From Mangrovimicrobium sediminis (GTDB lineage Bacteria; Pseudomonadota; Gammaproteobacteria; Pseudomonadales; Halieaceae), in assembly GCF_004745945.1 (NCBI RefSeq), contig NZ_SRLE01000002.1, positions 186,001 through 250,000 of the forward strand: a stretch of DNA of 64,000 nt, given 5' to 3'. Positions 9,198 through 18,335 of the stretch are shown piece after piece (positions within the stretch are counted from its first letter, which is position 1; each line of letters begins with the position of its first letter). A program made the translations under genes and the position numbers. The notes beneath the pieces are model-generated. The model worked only from the letters and a program-made list of their open reading frames with translations. It did not search any database and was not told the origin of the DNA.

Positions 9198-11467
9198 TGG
9201 CAATGCTCGAAACCCTGCGCCACATCGTCCAGGAGGTGAACGCCGCCTCCGGGCTGGAGCAGGCGCTGCGCATCATCGTGCACCGGGTGCGCGATGCCAT
9301 GGGCACCCAGGTGTGCAGCGTGTACATGCGCGACCCGGGCAGCGACCGCTTTATCTTTCGCGCCACCGAGGGCCTCAACCAGGACCAGATCGGTCTCGCC
9401 GGGCTGGCCCCGGGTGAGGGCCTGGTGGGTACCGTAGCCGAGCGCGAGGAACCGCTCAACCTGGAGAACGCCCCGTCGCACCCGGCCTTCCGCTTCTTCC
9501 CGGATATCGGTGAGGAGCCGTTCCACGCCTTCCTCGGCGTGCCCATCATCCACCAGCGCCAGGTGCTCGGTGTGCTGGTCGTGCAGCAGGCGGAGCGGCG
9601 CCGCTTCGACGAGGGCGAAGAAGCCTTCCTGGTCACCATGTCCGCGCAGCTCGCCGCGGTCATCGCCCACGCCCGGGTCACCGGCGCCTTCGATCTCGAT
9701 GACAAGAGCGATGCCGTCGGCGCGCGGGTCAGCGGGGTGCCGGGGGCACCGGGTATCGCCATCGGCAACGCGGTGGTGGTGTCCCCGGACGCCGACCTGT
9801 ACGCGGTGCCGCGCAAGGAGATCGAGGACCGCCGCGCCGAGTTGCACGCCTTCCGCACCGCACTGGCCAGGGTGCGCGAGGATATCCAGAAAGTGGCCGA
9901 CAACCTCGGCGGCGAACTGTCCGCCGAGGACCGCGCCCTGTTCGATGTCTACCTCGGCATCCTCGACGACTCCAAGCTGGGGCGCGAGGTGGTCAGCCTG
10001 ATCAAGGCGGGGCAGTGGGCGCAGGGCGCGCTCAGCGAGGTGATGATCCAGCACATCCGCCATTTCGAGCGCATGGAGCACAGCTACCTGCGCGAGCGCG
10101 CGGTGGATGTGAAAGACCTCGGCACGCGCATGCTGGCCTACCTGCAGGCGGCGGACAAGGAGATCAAGGTCTTCCCGGAGCAGACCATCCTGGTCGGCGA
10201 GGAGCTGACCGCCTCGTCGCTGGGCGAGATCCCGCGGGACAGGCTCGCCGGCCTGATCTCGGTGCGCGGCTCGGGCAATTCCCATGTCGCCATCCTCGCC
10301 CGCGCCATGGGCGTCCCGACGGTGATGGGGGCGGTGGACCTGCCCTACACCCGGCTCGAGGGGCGCCAAGTCGTGGTGGACGGCTACAACGGGACCGTGC
10401 ACCTGAACCCCCGGCCCGAAGTGCTGGCGCGCTTCGAGGAAGTGCTGGATACGGACCGCGCCCTGTCGCGCGACCTGGAATCCCTGCGCGACCTGCCCTG
10501 CGAAACCCTGGACGGCCACCGTTTGCCGCTGTACGTGAATACCGGATTGATGGCCGATGTCGCGCGCTCCCTCGAACAGGGCGCGGAGGGCGTCGGCCTG
10601 TACCGCACCGAGGTGCCGTTCCTGCTGCGCGAGCGCTTCCCCTCCGAGGAAGAGCAGCGGCAGATCTACCGCAACCAGCTGGAGGCGTTCGCGCCGCGGC
10701 CGGTGACCATGCGCACCCTGGATATCGGCGGCGACAAGGCGCTGCCGTATTTCCCCATCGACGAGGACAACCCATTCCTCGGCTGGCGCGGCATCCGCGT
10801 CACCCTGGACCACCCGGAGATCTTCCTCGCCCAGGTGCGGGCGATGATCAAGGCCAACGCCGGCCTCAACAACCTGAGCATCATGTTGCCGATGATCTGC
10901 AACGTGTCGGAGCTCGACGAGGCACTGCAGCTGATCCACCGCAGCCACGAGGAGATCCTGCAGGAGGGGGTGGATGCCAGCCCGCCGCGCATCGGCGTGA
11001 TGGTCGAGGTGCCCTCCGCGGTCTACCAGGCCCAGGGCCTGGCGCGGCGCGTGGATTTCCTCTCGGTGGGCTCCAACGACCTCACCCAGTACCTGCTGGC
11101 GGTGGACCGCAACAACGCGCGGGTCGCCGACCTCTACCACGCCATGCACCCGGCGGTGCTGCACGCGCTGAATACCGTCGCCCAGGCGGCGCGCAGCGAG
11201 GGCAAGCAGGTCAGTATCTGCGGCGAGCTGGCGGGGGAGCCGGAGGGTGCGGTGCTGTTGCTGGCGATGGGCTACGACGTGCTGTCGATGAATGCTACCA
11301 GCCTGCCCAAGGTGAAGAACGCCCTGCGCAATATCCACCGCGCCGAGGCGCGCGAACTGCTGGCCGAGGTGCTGGTGATGGAGCGCGCCGAGGACATCCA
11401 CGCCTGCGTGGTCGGGTTCCTCGCCGACCACGGCCTGCAGCGGTTCATTCACACCCCCATGGAATAG
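9197..11467 (+). CDS. ptsP: Phosphoenolpyruvate-protein phosphotransferase PtsP (EI-Ntr)
   Basis: The first enzyme of the nitrogen PTS passes phosphate from PEP to NPr and on to EIIA-Ntr, a regulatory rather than a sugar-transporting chain. The 756 residues comprise an N-terminal GAF domain (about 1-165), the EI N-terminal domain (about 175-300, GVPGAPGIAIGNAV), the swivelling domain with the phosphorylated His363 in RGSGNSHVAILARAMGVP, and the PEP-binding TIM barrel (YRTEVPFLLRERFP, MRTLDIGGDKALPYFP, MVEVPSAVYQA, SVGSNDLTQYLLAVDRNN, ICGELAGEP). I chose the ATG overlapping the rppH stop. No ptsO or ptsN is in this window. Confidence 0.96.
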   Translation: MAMLETLRHIVQEVNAASGLEQALRIIVHRVRDAMGTQVCSVYMRDPGSDRFIFRATEGLNQDQIGLAGLAPGEGLVGTVAEREEPLNLENAPSHPAFRFFPDIGEEPFHAFLGVPIIHQRQVLGVLVVQQAERRRFDEGEEAFLVTMSAQLAAVIAHARVTGAFDLDDKSDAVGARVSGVPGAPGIAIGNAVVVSPDADLYAVPRKEIEDRRAELHAFRTALARVREDIQKVADNLGGELSAEDRALFDVYLGILDDSKLGREVVSLIKAGQWAQGALSEVMIQHIRHFERMEHSYLRERAVDVKDLGTRMLAYLQAADKEIKVFPEQTILVGEELTASSLGEIPRDRLAGLISVRGSGNSHVAILARAMGVPTVMGAVDLPYTRLEGRQVVVDGYNGTVHLNPRPEVLARFEEVLDTDRALSRDLESLRDLPCETLDGHRLPLYVNTGLMADVARSLEQGAEGVGLYRTEVPFLLRERFPSEEEQRQIYRNQLEAFAPRPVTMRTLDIGGDKALPYFPIDEDNPFLGWRGIRVTLDHPEIFLAQVRAMIKANAGLNNLSIMLPMICNVSELDEALQLIHRSHEEILQEGVDASPPRIGVMVEVPSAVYQAQGLARRVDFLSVGSNDLTQYLLAVDRNNARVADLYHAMHPAVLHALNTVAQAARSEGKQVSICGELAGEPEGAVLLLAMGYDVLSMNATSLPKVKNALRNIHRAEARELLAEVLVMERAEDIHACVVGFLADHGLQRFIHTPME

Positions 11468-11503
11468 GGCGCCTCGCGCCGTTCGACGAATACCTCGCCG
11501 GAC

Positions 11504-12271
11504 TCAGGACAGCGCCGGCGCCAGGCGTTGTTCCACGCAACCCGCCGCGCCGCCATCCGCCGCGAATGCCTGCTCCCGCCAGTGCAGTGTTCCCTGTGCG
11601 TCGCGCCACAGGCTGGTGCAGGCGCGCGTGCCGTACACCGGGTCGACGATGAACTGCGCCGAGAACTTGCGCTCCATTTCCCCCTCGAGTCCCTGCAGGG
11701 CCAGCTCGCTCTCCCGGGCCTGTTGGCGGTCTGCCAGTGTGCCGGCCAGGGCGTCGTGGTCCAGCGGTTGCTCGAGCACCTGCCGCAGCTGTCGCCGCGC
11801 GGTCTCCACCTTTGGCCAGGGCGTATCCAGCAGCGCGTTGGACAGCCCGTAGAAGCCCGGGTCCAGGCGCCGGGCGCCGCCGCCGGCATTGCTCGCATAC
11901 CACAGCTCGTCGCCGGCGCCGAGCAGCAGGTTGAAGCCGGCGTAGTCGGCAAAGCGAGTCTCGATCTGAGCGATGTAGTCGCCTGGCGAGAGGCTGCCGG
12001 TGAGGAAGTCCAGGGTCAGCTCGCCGCGCGAGCGCGGCGCCGGGGCGGTGCGCGAGGGGTCGCGGAAGTTGGTGATCGCCGCCAGGCGCCCGCCGCGGGT
12101 GACGCCCAGCCAGGTGCCGCCCGCCTGCAGGTCGCGCCCGGCCAGCACCTGCGGGTGCTCGGGCCAGAACGCCGCCGCGGCGGTGGGGCGGGCGTGGAAC
12201 TCGTCGCGGTTGGCGACCAGGGCCAGCGGGTAGCGTTGGCTGCAGCGATGGGCGAGGACGATCAGGCACAT
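11504..12271 (-). CDS. NRDE (TANGO2-like) family protein
   Basis: A 255-residue protein beginning MCLIVLAHR and carrying the family-defining NRDE in [14 protein letters not shown], then [38 protein letters not shown], and [15 protein letters not shown]. The family is an Ntn-hydrolase-like fold with the N-terminal Cys2 as the presumed nucleophile after Met removal; in animals TANGO2 is linked to haem and lipid handling. The bacterial role is unknown. It sits between ptsP and lgt on the opposite strand, interrupting an otherwise conserved gene order. The ATG at 12271 exposes Cys2, which supports that start. Confidence 0.9.
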   Translation of the reverse strand: MCLIVLAHRCSQRYPLALVANRDEFHARPTAAAAFWPEHPQVLAGRDLQAGGTWLGVTRGGRLAAITNFRDPSRTAPAPRSRGELTLDFLTGSLSPGDYIAQIETRFADYAGFNLLLGAGDELWYASNAGGGARRLDPGFYGLSNALLDTPWPKVETARRQLRQVLEQPLDHDALAGTLADRQQARESELALQGLEGEMERKFSAQFIVDPVYGTRACTSLWRDAQGTLHWREQAFAADGGAAGCVEQRLAPALS

Positions 12272-12383
12272 GCGCGCAAGGGTACGCGGCTTCGCGGTGC
12301 GGGGAAACTCCGGCGTGGCCGGGAAACATTTGAGAAAGCGCGGGCGCTGCACGATAATACGCGCTCTTTTCGATGGTTCCCGC

Positions 12384-13199
12384 ATGCTGCCCTATCCGCA
12401 AATCGACCCCGTCGCGCTCGACCTCGGGCCGCTCCAGGTGCACTGGTACGGGCTGGCCTACCTCGCCGGGATCGTCGCGGGCTGGTGGCTCGCCCGGCGC
12501 CGCGCGGTGCACCCCTGGACGCCGGTCAATCGCGAACAGGTCGACGACCTCGTGTTCTATGTCGCCCTCGGCGTGGTGCTCGGCGGGCGCATCGGCTACA
12601 TCCTCTTTTATGGCGGCCAGCGCCTGATCGACGACCCGAGTTGGGCGCTGCAGGTGTGGAAGGGGGGTATGTCCTTCCACGGCGGTTTCCTCGGCGTGTT
12701 GTTCGCCCTCGTGCTGTTTGCGCGCAAGATTGGCGCGGGTTTCTGGCGACTGGTGGATTTCGTCGCGCCCTTCGTGCCGGTGGGCCTGGGCCTGGGCCGG
12801 CTCGGCAACTTCATCAACCAGGAGCTGTGGGGGCGTCCCGCCGATGTGCCCTGGGCCATGCTCTTCCCGGCGGATGAGCTGCAACTGGCGCGCCACCCCT
12901 CGCAGCTGTACCAGTTCGCCCTGGAGGGCGTGCTCATGTTCTGCGTGCTGTTCTGGTTTTCGCGCAAGCCGCGGCCTACCTGCGCGGTGTCCGGCTTGTT
13001 CGCCCTGCTCTACGGCTGCGTGCGCAGCTTCGCCGAGTTCTTCCGCGAGCCGGACGCGCACATCGGTTTCGATGCCTTCGGTTGGCTGACCCGCGGCCAG
13101 TTGCTCAGCCTGCCGATGATCCTCGTGGGCATCGGGCTGCTGGTCTACGCATACCGCGGCGGGCGCGCCGCCACCCCGGACAACGCGAGTGCCCGATGA
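12384..13199 (+). CDS. lgt: Prolipoprotein diacylglyceryl transferase Lgt
   Basis: An inner-membrane enzyme that transfers diacylglycerol from phosphatidylglycerol to the lipobox cysteine, the first step of lipoprotein maturation. The 271 residues carry about seven hydrophobic segments and the family motifs [35 protein letters not shown] (essential His), and the signature [19 protein letters not shown]. The C-terminal part has [12 protein letters not shown]. It overlaps thyA by ATGA, so both are coupled. The many lipoproteins predicted in this window depend on it. Confidence 0.96.
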   Translation: MLPYPQIDPVALDLGPLQVHWYGLAYLAGIVAGWWLARRRAVHPWTPVNREQVDDLVFYVALGVVLGGRIGYILFYGGQRLIDDPSWALQVWKGGMSFHGGFLGVLFALVLFARKIGAGFWRLVDFVAPFVPVGLGLGRLGNFINQELWGRPADVPWAMLFPADELQLARHPSQLYQFALEGVLMFCVLFWFSRKPRPTCAVSGLFALLYGCVRSFAEFFREPDAHIGFDAFGWLTRGQLLSLPMILVGIGLLVYAYRGGRAATPDNASAR

Positions 13200-14029
13200 A
13201 ACAGTACCTCGACCTGCTGCAGGACATTCTCGACAACGGCGTCAGCAAGGGCGATCGCACCGGCACCGGCACGCTCTCCGTGTTCGGCCGCCAGTACCGA
13301 CACGACCTGGCCCACGGCTTTCCGCTGCTCACCACCAAGAAACTGCATTTCAAGAGCATCGCCAATGAGCTGATCTGGTTCCTGCGCGGCGACACCAACA
13401 CCCGCTGGCTAAAGGAAAACGGGGTTTCTATCTGGGATGAATGGGCCACCGAGTCCGGCGACCTCGGCCCGATCTACGGCGCCCAGTGGACGGCCTGGCC
13501 GACCCGCGATGGCGGCGCCATCAACCAGATCGACTACGTGGTCGACTGCCTGCGCAACAACCCGGACAGCCGCCGCATCCTGTTTCACGGCTGGAACGTG
13601 GAGTACCTGCCGGACGAGCGGGTGAGCCCCCAGGACAACGCCCGCGCCGGACGCATGGCGCTGCCCCCCTGTCACCTTTTGTACCAGTTCTATGTGGCGG
13701 GCGGGCGGCTCTCGGCGCAACTGTACATCCGTTCAAGCGACTCCTTCCTCGGCCTGCCCTACAACACCGCCAGCCTCGCCCTGCTCACCCACATGCTGGC
13801 GCAGCAGTGCGACCTGCAGCCGGGTGAGATCATCGTCACCACCGGCGACTCGCACCTGTACAGCAACCACCTGGAGCAGGTTCGCGAGCAGTTGTCGCGG
13901 GCGCCGCGGGCGCTGCCGCGGCTGGAGCTGCTGCGCCGCCCGGCGAGCATCTACGATTACCGTTTCGAGGACTTCGCGATCCACGACTACGACCCCCACC
14001 CGCATATCGCCGCGCCGGTGGCGATCTGA
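13196..14029 (+). CDS. thyA: Thymidylate synthase ThyA
   Basis: It methylates dUMP to dTMP with 5,10-methylenetetrahydrofolate, giving dihydrofolate. The 277 residues include the N-terminal [23 protein letters not shown] block, [16 protein letters not shown], the catalytic Cys159 in [36 protein letters not shown], and the C-terminal [14 protein letters not shown]. The 3' end is five bases from folA, which recycles the dihydrofolate produced, so lgt-thyA-folA form an operon. Confidence 0.97.
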   Translation: MKQYLDLLQDILDNGVSKGDRTGTGTLSVFGRQYRHDLAHGFPLLTTKKLHFKSIANELIWFLRGDTNTRWLKENGVSIWDEWATESGDLGPIYGAQWTAWPTRDGGAINQIDYVVDCLRNNPDSRRILFHGWNVEYLPDERVSPQDNARAGRMALPPCHLLYQFYVAGGRLSAQLYIRSSDSFLGLPYNTASLALLTHMLAQQCDLQPGEIIVTTGDSHLYSNHLEQVREQLSRAPRALPRLELLRRPASIYDYRFEDFAIHDYDPHPHIAAPVAI

Positions 14030-14033
14030 GCGC

Positions 14034-14555
14034 ATGCCGCGACTCGCTGTCATCGTCGCCGCGGCGACCAACGACGTGATCGGCCGCGATGGCGGGCTGC
14101 CCTGGCACCTGCCCGCGGACCTGAAGCACTTCCGCGACATCACCATGGGCAAGCCGATGCTGATGGGGCGCAAGACCTATGACTCCATCGGCCGCCCGCT
14201 GCCCGGGCGCACCAGTATCGTGGTGACCCGCGATACCGCGTGGTCCGCTCCGGCCGGGGTGCATGTCGTGTACAGCGAGGAGCAGGGCCAGGCCCTGGCG
14301 GCGGAGCTCGCCCGCGAGCAGGGTCTCGAGGAGTACATGCTGATCGGTGGCGCCCAGTTGTATGCCAGCCTGTTACCACAGGCGCAGCGTATCTATCTCA
14401 CCCGTGTGCAAGTCGAAGTGCGTGGAGATGCACGTTTCCCGGCACTGGACGCGGGCGAGTGGCGGGAAGTGTCGCGCGAGGATCACGCGGCGGATGACAA
14501 AAACCCCACCGGATACAGTTTTATCGTGCTCGATCGGGTTGTTACTGTCATCTGA
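14034..14555 (+). CDS. folA: Dihydrofolate reductase FolA
   Basis: It reduces dihydrofolate to tetrahydrofolate with NADPH, completing the thymidylate cycle with ThyA. The 173 residues show the standard DHFR landmarks: VAAATNDVIGRDGGLPWHLPADLKHFR, TMGKPMLMGRKTYDSIGRPLPGR, and the GGAQLY motif near residue 105. The start ATG follows thyA after four bases. The stop codon (TGA at 14553-14555) lies inside the PhoB-box-like repeat that precedes the TonB2 operon, so the regulatory region of the next operon reaches into this gene. Confidence 0.96.
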   Translation: MPRLAVIVAAATNDVIGRDGGLPWHLPADLKHFRDITMGKPMLMGRKTYDSIGRPLPGRTSIVVTRDTAWSAPAGVHVVYSEEQGQALAAELAREQGLEEYMLIGGAQLYASLLPQAQRIYLTRVQVEVRGDARFPALDAGEWREVSREDHAADDKNPTGYSFIVLDRVVTVI

Positions 14556-14577
14556 GTGTCATCAAAACGTTACCACC
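14545..14577 (+). promoter_or_regulatory. PhoB-box-like tandem repeat upstream of the TonB2 operon
   Basis: CTGTCAT at 14545-14551 is a perfect match to the Pho-box half unit. After a four-base spacer comes GTGTCAT at 14556-14562 (6 of 7), and after another four bases ACGTTAC at 14567-14573. The starts are exactly 11 bases apart, which is the spacing of PhoB dimers. An AT-rich stretch at 14590-14597 is a possible -10 region. Known for the family: PhoB activates from such 11-bp direct repeats in place of a -35. That this site is used is inference. Confidence 0.6.
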
Positions 14578-14788
14578 TTTCGTGACTCGATTTTTAAGTG
14601 TTACCTAACTACTCAAAAGCCGGAGGGCGTGCTGTCGGCGGCTGGCGAGAATTGAAAATCAGTTTGCAATCGGCTTAAATGTGCTCCCTCTGTTTACCGA
14701 CTCTGGTTGTATTCACTATATACAAAGTTCCGATCCCGGTTTGATCAGAGCCGATTCTTTTTCGTTGGACACAGGAAATAAAACTCCC

Positions 14789-15574
14789 ATGACTATGCAT
14801 CGATTGAAACATGCACTGATCGCTGCACTCGTCACTGCGGGCACCCTCGGGGGGGCAGCAGTTGCGGTGCAGGCCAGCACACTGGACTCCGTACTTCAGG
14901 TTGGCGAAGCCAAGAACAAGGCCGCCAGAGAGTCACAGGTGAAGATCGACCGGCTGGCCGATGAAACCCGCGACCTGCTCAACGACTACAAGACCGTCAC
15001 CAAACAGATCGACGGCCTCAAGGTCTACAACGCCCGCCTGCAGCGCCAGATCGATAACCAGGTCCAGCAGATGGCCGACATCGATGAGTCCATCGACCAG
15101 GTCACGGTTATCCAGCGGCAGATGACCCCGCTGATCATTCGCATGATCGACGGTCTCGAGAAATTCATTGAGCTGGATGTGCCCTTCCACATGGAAGAGC
15201 GCGAGCAGCGCATCGCTTTCCTGCGCTCCAACCTGGATCGCGCCGACGTGAGCGTCGCGGAGAAGTTCCGCCAGGTGCTCGAAGCCTACCAGATCGAAAA
15301 CGAGTACGGCCGTGGTATCGAGGCCTACAAGGGGGCGGTCGACATCAACGGCCAGGAGCGCGAGGTCAACTTCCTCAGCATCGGCCGCATCGCCCTGGTC
15401 TACCAGACCACCGACACCGAACTGGCCGGCGCCTGGGACCAGGCCAGCCGCAGCTGGGTTCCGCTGGATCGCAGTGAGTACCGCAACGCCATCATGGCTG
15501 GCCTGCGCATCGCGCGCAAAGAAGCCGCCATCGACCTGCTGACCCTGCCCCTTCCCGCTCCGGAGGCCCTGTAA
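14789..15574 (+). CDS. DUF3450 periplasmic coiled-coil protein, first gene of TonB2 operon
   Basis: A 261-residue exported protein: the signal peptide ends near AVAVQAS, then comes a long coiled coil (about residues 30-110) and a globular part with PLIIRMIDGLEKFIELDVPF, EREQRIAFLRSNLDRADVSVAEKFRQVLEAYQIENEYG. This is the DUF3450 pattern found ahead of MotA/TolQ/ExbB genes in marine gammaproteobacteria. It probably contacts the periplasmic face of the proton channel. Its stop overlaps the next start (TAATG). The leader of about 230 bases carries the PhoB-like repeats. Another in-frame ATG lies two codons downstream. Confidence 0.9.
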   Translation: MTMHRLKHALIAALVTAGTLGGAAVAVQASTLDSVLQVGEAKNKAARESQVKIDRLADETRDLLNDYKTVTKQIDGLKVYNARLQRQIDNQVQQMADIDESIDQVTVIQRQMTPLIIRMIDGLEKFIELDVPFHMEEREQRIAFLRSNLDRADVSVAEKFRQVLEAYQIENEYGRGIEAYKGAVDINGQEREVNFLSIGRIALVYQTTDTELAGAWDQASRSWVPLDRSEYRNAIMAGLRIARKEAAIDLLTLPLPAPEAL

Positions 15575-16965
15575 TGAGCATCAAATTGTTTAAGGCCGCC
15601 ACCAGTGCCGCACTGGCGGGTCTGCTGACCTTCTCCGCCCTGCCTGTGTTCGCCCAGGAAGCGAAGAGCCTCGACGAGCTGCTCGAGTTCGTCAAGCGCG
15701 GCCAGGTCACCGAAGCCAAGGAAAACCGCGAGCGCGAAGCCCGCTTCGCCCGCGACAAGGCCAACCAGGCCGCTGAACTGAAGCGTGCCGAAGCCGAGCG
15801 CACCCGCCAGGAGCAGCTCTCAGCCCAGCTGGAAGAGCAGTTCGAAGAGAACGAGCTCCAGGTAGCCGCCAAGCAGCAGCAACTGCGCGAGAAGCTGGGT
15901 ACCCTGTCCGAGCTGTTCGGTCACCTGACCTCCGCCACGGGCGACCTCGCCCGCAACCTGGAAAACTCCCTGACCTCGGCGCAGTACCCCGACCGCGAAG
16001 TGTTCCTGCAGGGGCTGATCGACAAGATGAGCCAGTCGGACAAGCTGCCCTCCATCGATGAGATCGAGCGTGTCTGGTACGAGCTGAACCGCGAAATGGT
16101 CGAATCCGGCCGCGTCGTGACTTTCGACTCGCAGGTGATCAAGCCCAACGGTGACCAGGTCCAGCAGCGTGTCCTGCGCGCCGGTACCTTCAACATCGTC
16201 TCCGACGAGGGCAAATACCTGAACTTCCAGCCCGGCAAGGGCACTCTGGAAGAGCTCGCCCGCCAGCCCTCCGGCGCCTACCAGGGCTGGGCCAAGGCCC
16301 TGTTCTCGGCTACCAGCGGCGCGAACAAGTTCGGCGTTGACCCGACCGGCCCGACCGGCGGCTCCTACCTGTCCGCGCTGATCAACAGCCCGACCCTCGA
16401 GGAGCGTTGGCACCAGGGTGGTCCCGTCGGCTACGCCATCACCGCAGTGGGTGTGTTTGCCCTGTTGCTGGCCGTATGGCGCCTGCTGGTCCTGAGCGCG
16501 GTCAGCGCCAAGGTCAACAAGCAGCTGAAGTCCGACAAGGCCAACACCAACAACCCGCTGGGCCGCGTACTGAAGATCCACGAGGACAACCCCTCCATGG
16601 ATACCGAGACTCTCGAGCTCAAGCTTTCCGAGGGTATCCTCAAGGAAACCCCGAAGCTGGAAAGTGGCCTGACCGTGCTCAAGATCATCGCCGCGGTGGC
16701 CCCGCTGATGGGTCTGCTGGGTACCGTGACCGGTATGATCATCACCTTCCAGGCGATCACCATCTTCGGCGCCGGCGATCCCAAGGCAATGGCTGGCGGT
16801 ATCTCCAGCGCGCTGGTAACCACCGTACTCGGCCTGCTGGTGGCAATCCCCACCGTACTGCTGCACACCTTCGTCAACGGTCGTGCGCAGCGCATCATCC
16901 ATGTCCTGGATGAGCAGACCACCGGTATCATCGCGGAGCACACCGAAGCCAATCTGAGGTCTTGA
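15574..16965 (+). CDS. Long MotA/TolQ/ExbB proton-channel protein (TtpC-like)
   Basis: At 463 residues it is about twice the size of classical ExbB. It has a signal peptide (ALPVFAQ), a charged periplasmic coiled coil (about 30-115, rich in E, K, R, Q), a periplasmic globular region to about residue 285, a membrane helix (AITAVGVFALLLAVWRLLVL), and the C-terminal ExbB/TolQ core with VAPLMGLLGTVTGMIITFQAI and GGISSALVTTVLGLLVAIPTVL. Such proteins accompany the TonB2 system of Vibrio (TtpC) and related bacteria, where they are required together with ExbB2/ExbD2/TonB2. Its extra domain could bridge to the outer membrane. Confidence 0.9.
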   Translation: MSIKLFKAATSAALAGLLTFSALPVFAQEAKSLDELLEFVKRGQVTEAKENREREARFARDKANQAAELKRAEAERTRQEQLSAQLEEQFEENELQVAAKQQQLREKLGTLSELFGHLTSATGDLARNLENSLTSAQYPDREVFLQGLIDKMSQSDKLPSIDEIERVWYELNREMVESGRVVTFDSQVIKPNGDQVQQRVLRAGTFNIVSDEGKYLNFQPGKGTLEELARQPSGAYQGWAKALFSATSGANKFGVDPTGPTGGSYLSALINSPTLEERWHQGGPVGYAITAVGVFALLLAVWRLLVLSAVSAKVNKQLKSDKANTNNPLGRVLKIHEDNPSMDTETLELKLSEGILKETPKLESGLTVLKIIAAVAPLMGLLGTVTGMIITFQAITIFGAGDPKAMAGGISSALVTTVLGLLVAIPTVLLHTFVNGRAQRIIHVLDEQTTGIIAEHTEANLRS

Positions 16966-16966
16966 T

Positions 16967-17494
16967 ATGGGCGGACTGGGTGGAATGTATGAAGTCCTTA
17001 TGGGCTTCATGGACAAGGGCGGCCCTGTGCTGTGGCTCATCGCCGTCCTTCTCTTCGTCATGTGGATGCTGCTCTTCGAGCGAATCTGTTACTTCAAGCT
17101 TGGCTGGAAGGGCGATGTCGCCCGCGCGATCGGCACTTGGGAAGGGCGCTCTGAGCGCAAGTCCTGGAATGCCCACCAGATTCGCGAGAAGCTGATCTCC
17201 GAGTGCCGCATCCAGATCAACCAGTACCTGCCGGTGATCAAGACCCTGGTGGCCCTGTGCCCCCTGTTCGGTCTGCTCGGCACGGTCTGGGGGATGATCG
17301 AGGTGTTCAACGTCATGGCTGTCACCGGCGGTGGCGATGCCAAGTCCATGGCTGGCGGTGTCCAGCAGGCCACGATTCCCACCATGGCGGGAATGGTCGC
17401 CGCCCTGTCCGGTGTGTTCGGCAATACGTATGTGACCAGGATTGCCCAGCGGGAGACCGAGTTCCTGCAGGACAACCTGACAACCGATCATTGA
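16967..17494 (+). CDS. exbB: ExbB family proton channel subunit (ExbB2)
   Basis: A 175-residue short ExbB with an N-terminal membrane helix (GPVLWLIAVLLFVMWMLLFERI) and two further helices in the MotA/TolQ/ExbB domain: LVALCPLFGLLGTVWGMIEVF and GGVQQATIPTMAGMVAALSG. It forms the pentameric proton channel with ExbD that drives TonB. It begins one base after the preceding stop. The pairing of a short and a long ExbB in one operon is characteristic of TonB2 systems. Confidence 0.93.
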   Translation: MGGLGGMYEVLMGFMDKGGPVLWLIAVLLFVMWMLLFERICYFKLGWKGDVARAIGTWEGRSERKSWNAHQIREKLISECRIQINQYLPVIKTLVALCPLFGLLGTVWGMIEVFNVMAVTGGGDAKSMAGGVQQATIPTMAGMVAALSGVFGNTYVTRIAQRETEFLQDNLTTDH

Positions 17495-17505
17495 GAGCGT
17501 AGTTA

Positions 17506-17913
17506 ATGCGTAAGAGAAACCGAGGTGCGAATGAGGAGGAGGCGGAGATCGATCTCACGCCGATGCTGGATGTCGTCTTCATCATGTTGATCTTCTTTAT
17601 CGTGGTCGCCTCTTTCCTCAAGGAGGCGGGTATCGAGGTCAACCGGCCCGACAAGTCCCAGTCCGACCCCTCTGATGCGACCAGTATTGTCGTGACCATC
17701 ACCGGTGACGACCAGATCTGGATGGAAAACCGGCGTATCGATATCCGGGCCGTGCGGGCCAACGTGGCCAAGCTGCTGGCCTCTGACCCCGAGCAGTCAT
17801 TTGTGGTGAGAACCGAACCCGGTGCGACTTCCAAGACCCTCATCGCTGTCGGCGACGCCGCCCGTGAAGCGGGAGTCCTGGCTGTGAACTGGCCAGAGGA
17901 GGCGAAGCGGTGA
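17506..17913 (+). CDS. exbD: ExbD/TolR family protein, first copy
   Basis: A 135-residue protein with a single N-terminal membrane helix containing the proton-path aspartate: EIDLTPMLDVVFIMLIFFIVV, with Asp in PMLDVVF. A periplasmic TolR/ExbD domain of about 95 residues follows. It precedes a second, related exbD with a four-base overlap. Two ExbD types in one operon suggest a heterodimeric or alternative stator, as in the marine TonB2 cassettes. Confidence 0.94.
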   Translation: MRKRNRGANEEEAEIDLTPMLDVVFIMLIFFIVVASFLKEAGIEVNRPDKSQSDPSDATSIVVTITGDDQIWMENRRIDIRAVRANVAKLLASDPEQSFVVRTEPGATSKTLIAVGDAAREAGVLAVNWPEEAKR

Positions 17914-18335
17914 GTAGGCGAGGCAACAACTCAGGTGGCGCGGCGTCCCAGGGCGGCGGTGAGGGTGAAATCGACTTGACCCCGATGCTGGACGTGGTCT
18001 TCATCATGCTGATTTTCTTCATCGTGACCTCCTCGTTCATCAAGGAACCGGGCGTCGATATCAACAAGAGCGAAGCCCTCTCGACCGGGGCCTGTGAACG
18101 CGGCACCATTATTTTCGCGGTCACTGCAACGGGCGATATCTACTACGACAAGAAAGAGATCACACTGGACGGCGCCCGCCGCATGGCGGAAGCGGCCAAG
18201 AAGGAGTCGCCCAAGGCGAACTTCGTGATCCAGGCGGACGAGGAGTCGCCCACGTCGGTGCTCAACGATTTGTTCACGATACTGAAGCCGCTGATGGACG
18301 CGCCCCTGTGTGCTTCTACGGAAGAGGCGGGATAG
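17910..18335 (+). CDS. exbD: ExbD/TolR family protein, second copy
   Basis: A 141-residue ExbD with the same EIDLTPMLDVVFIMLIFFIV membrane motif. The periplasmic part differs from the first copy and includes two cysteines (TGACERGTI and the C-terminal APLCASTEEAG), which could form a disulfide. The GTG start overlaps the previous stop (GTGA). It is translationally coupled within the operon and followed directly by tonB. Confidence 0.93.
   Translation: MSRRGNNSGGAASQGGGEGEIDLTPMLDVVFIMLIFFIVTSSFIKEPGVDINKSEALSTGACERGTIIFAVTATGDIYYDKKEITLDGARRMAEAAKKESPKANFVIQADEESPTSVLNDLFTILKPLMDAPLCASTEEAG

Noticed and set aside
9128-11452. Long open frame on the minus strand opposite ptsP
   Set aside because: It mirrors the real gene almost exactly, is low-complexity (His, Gln, Arg, Val-rich) and has no motif; it is a shadow caused by high GC at third positions.
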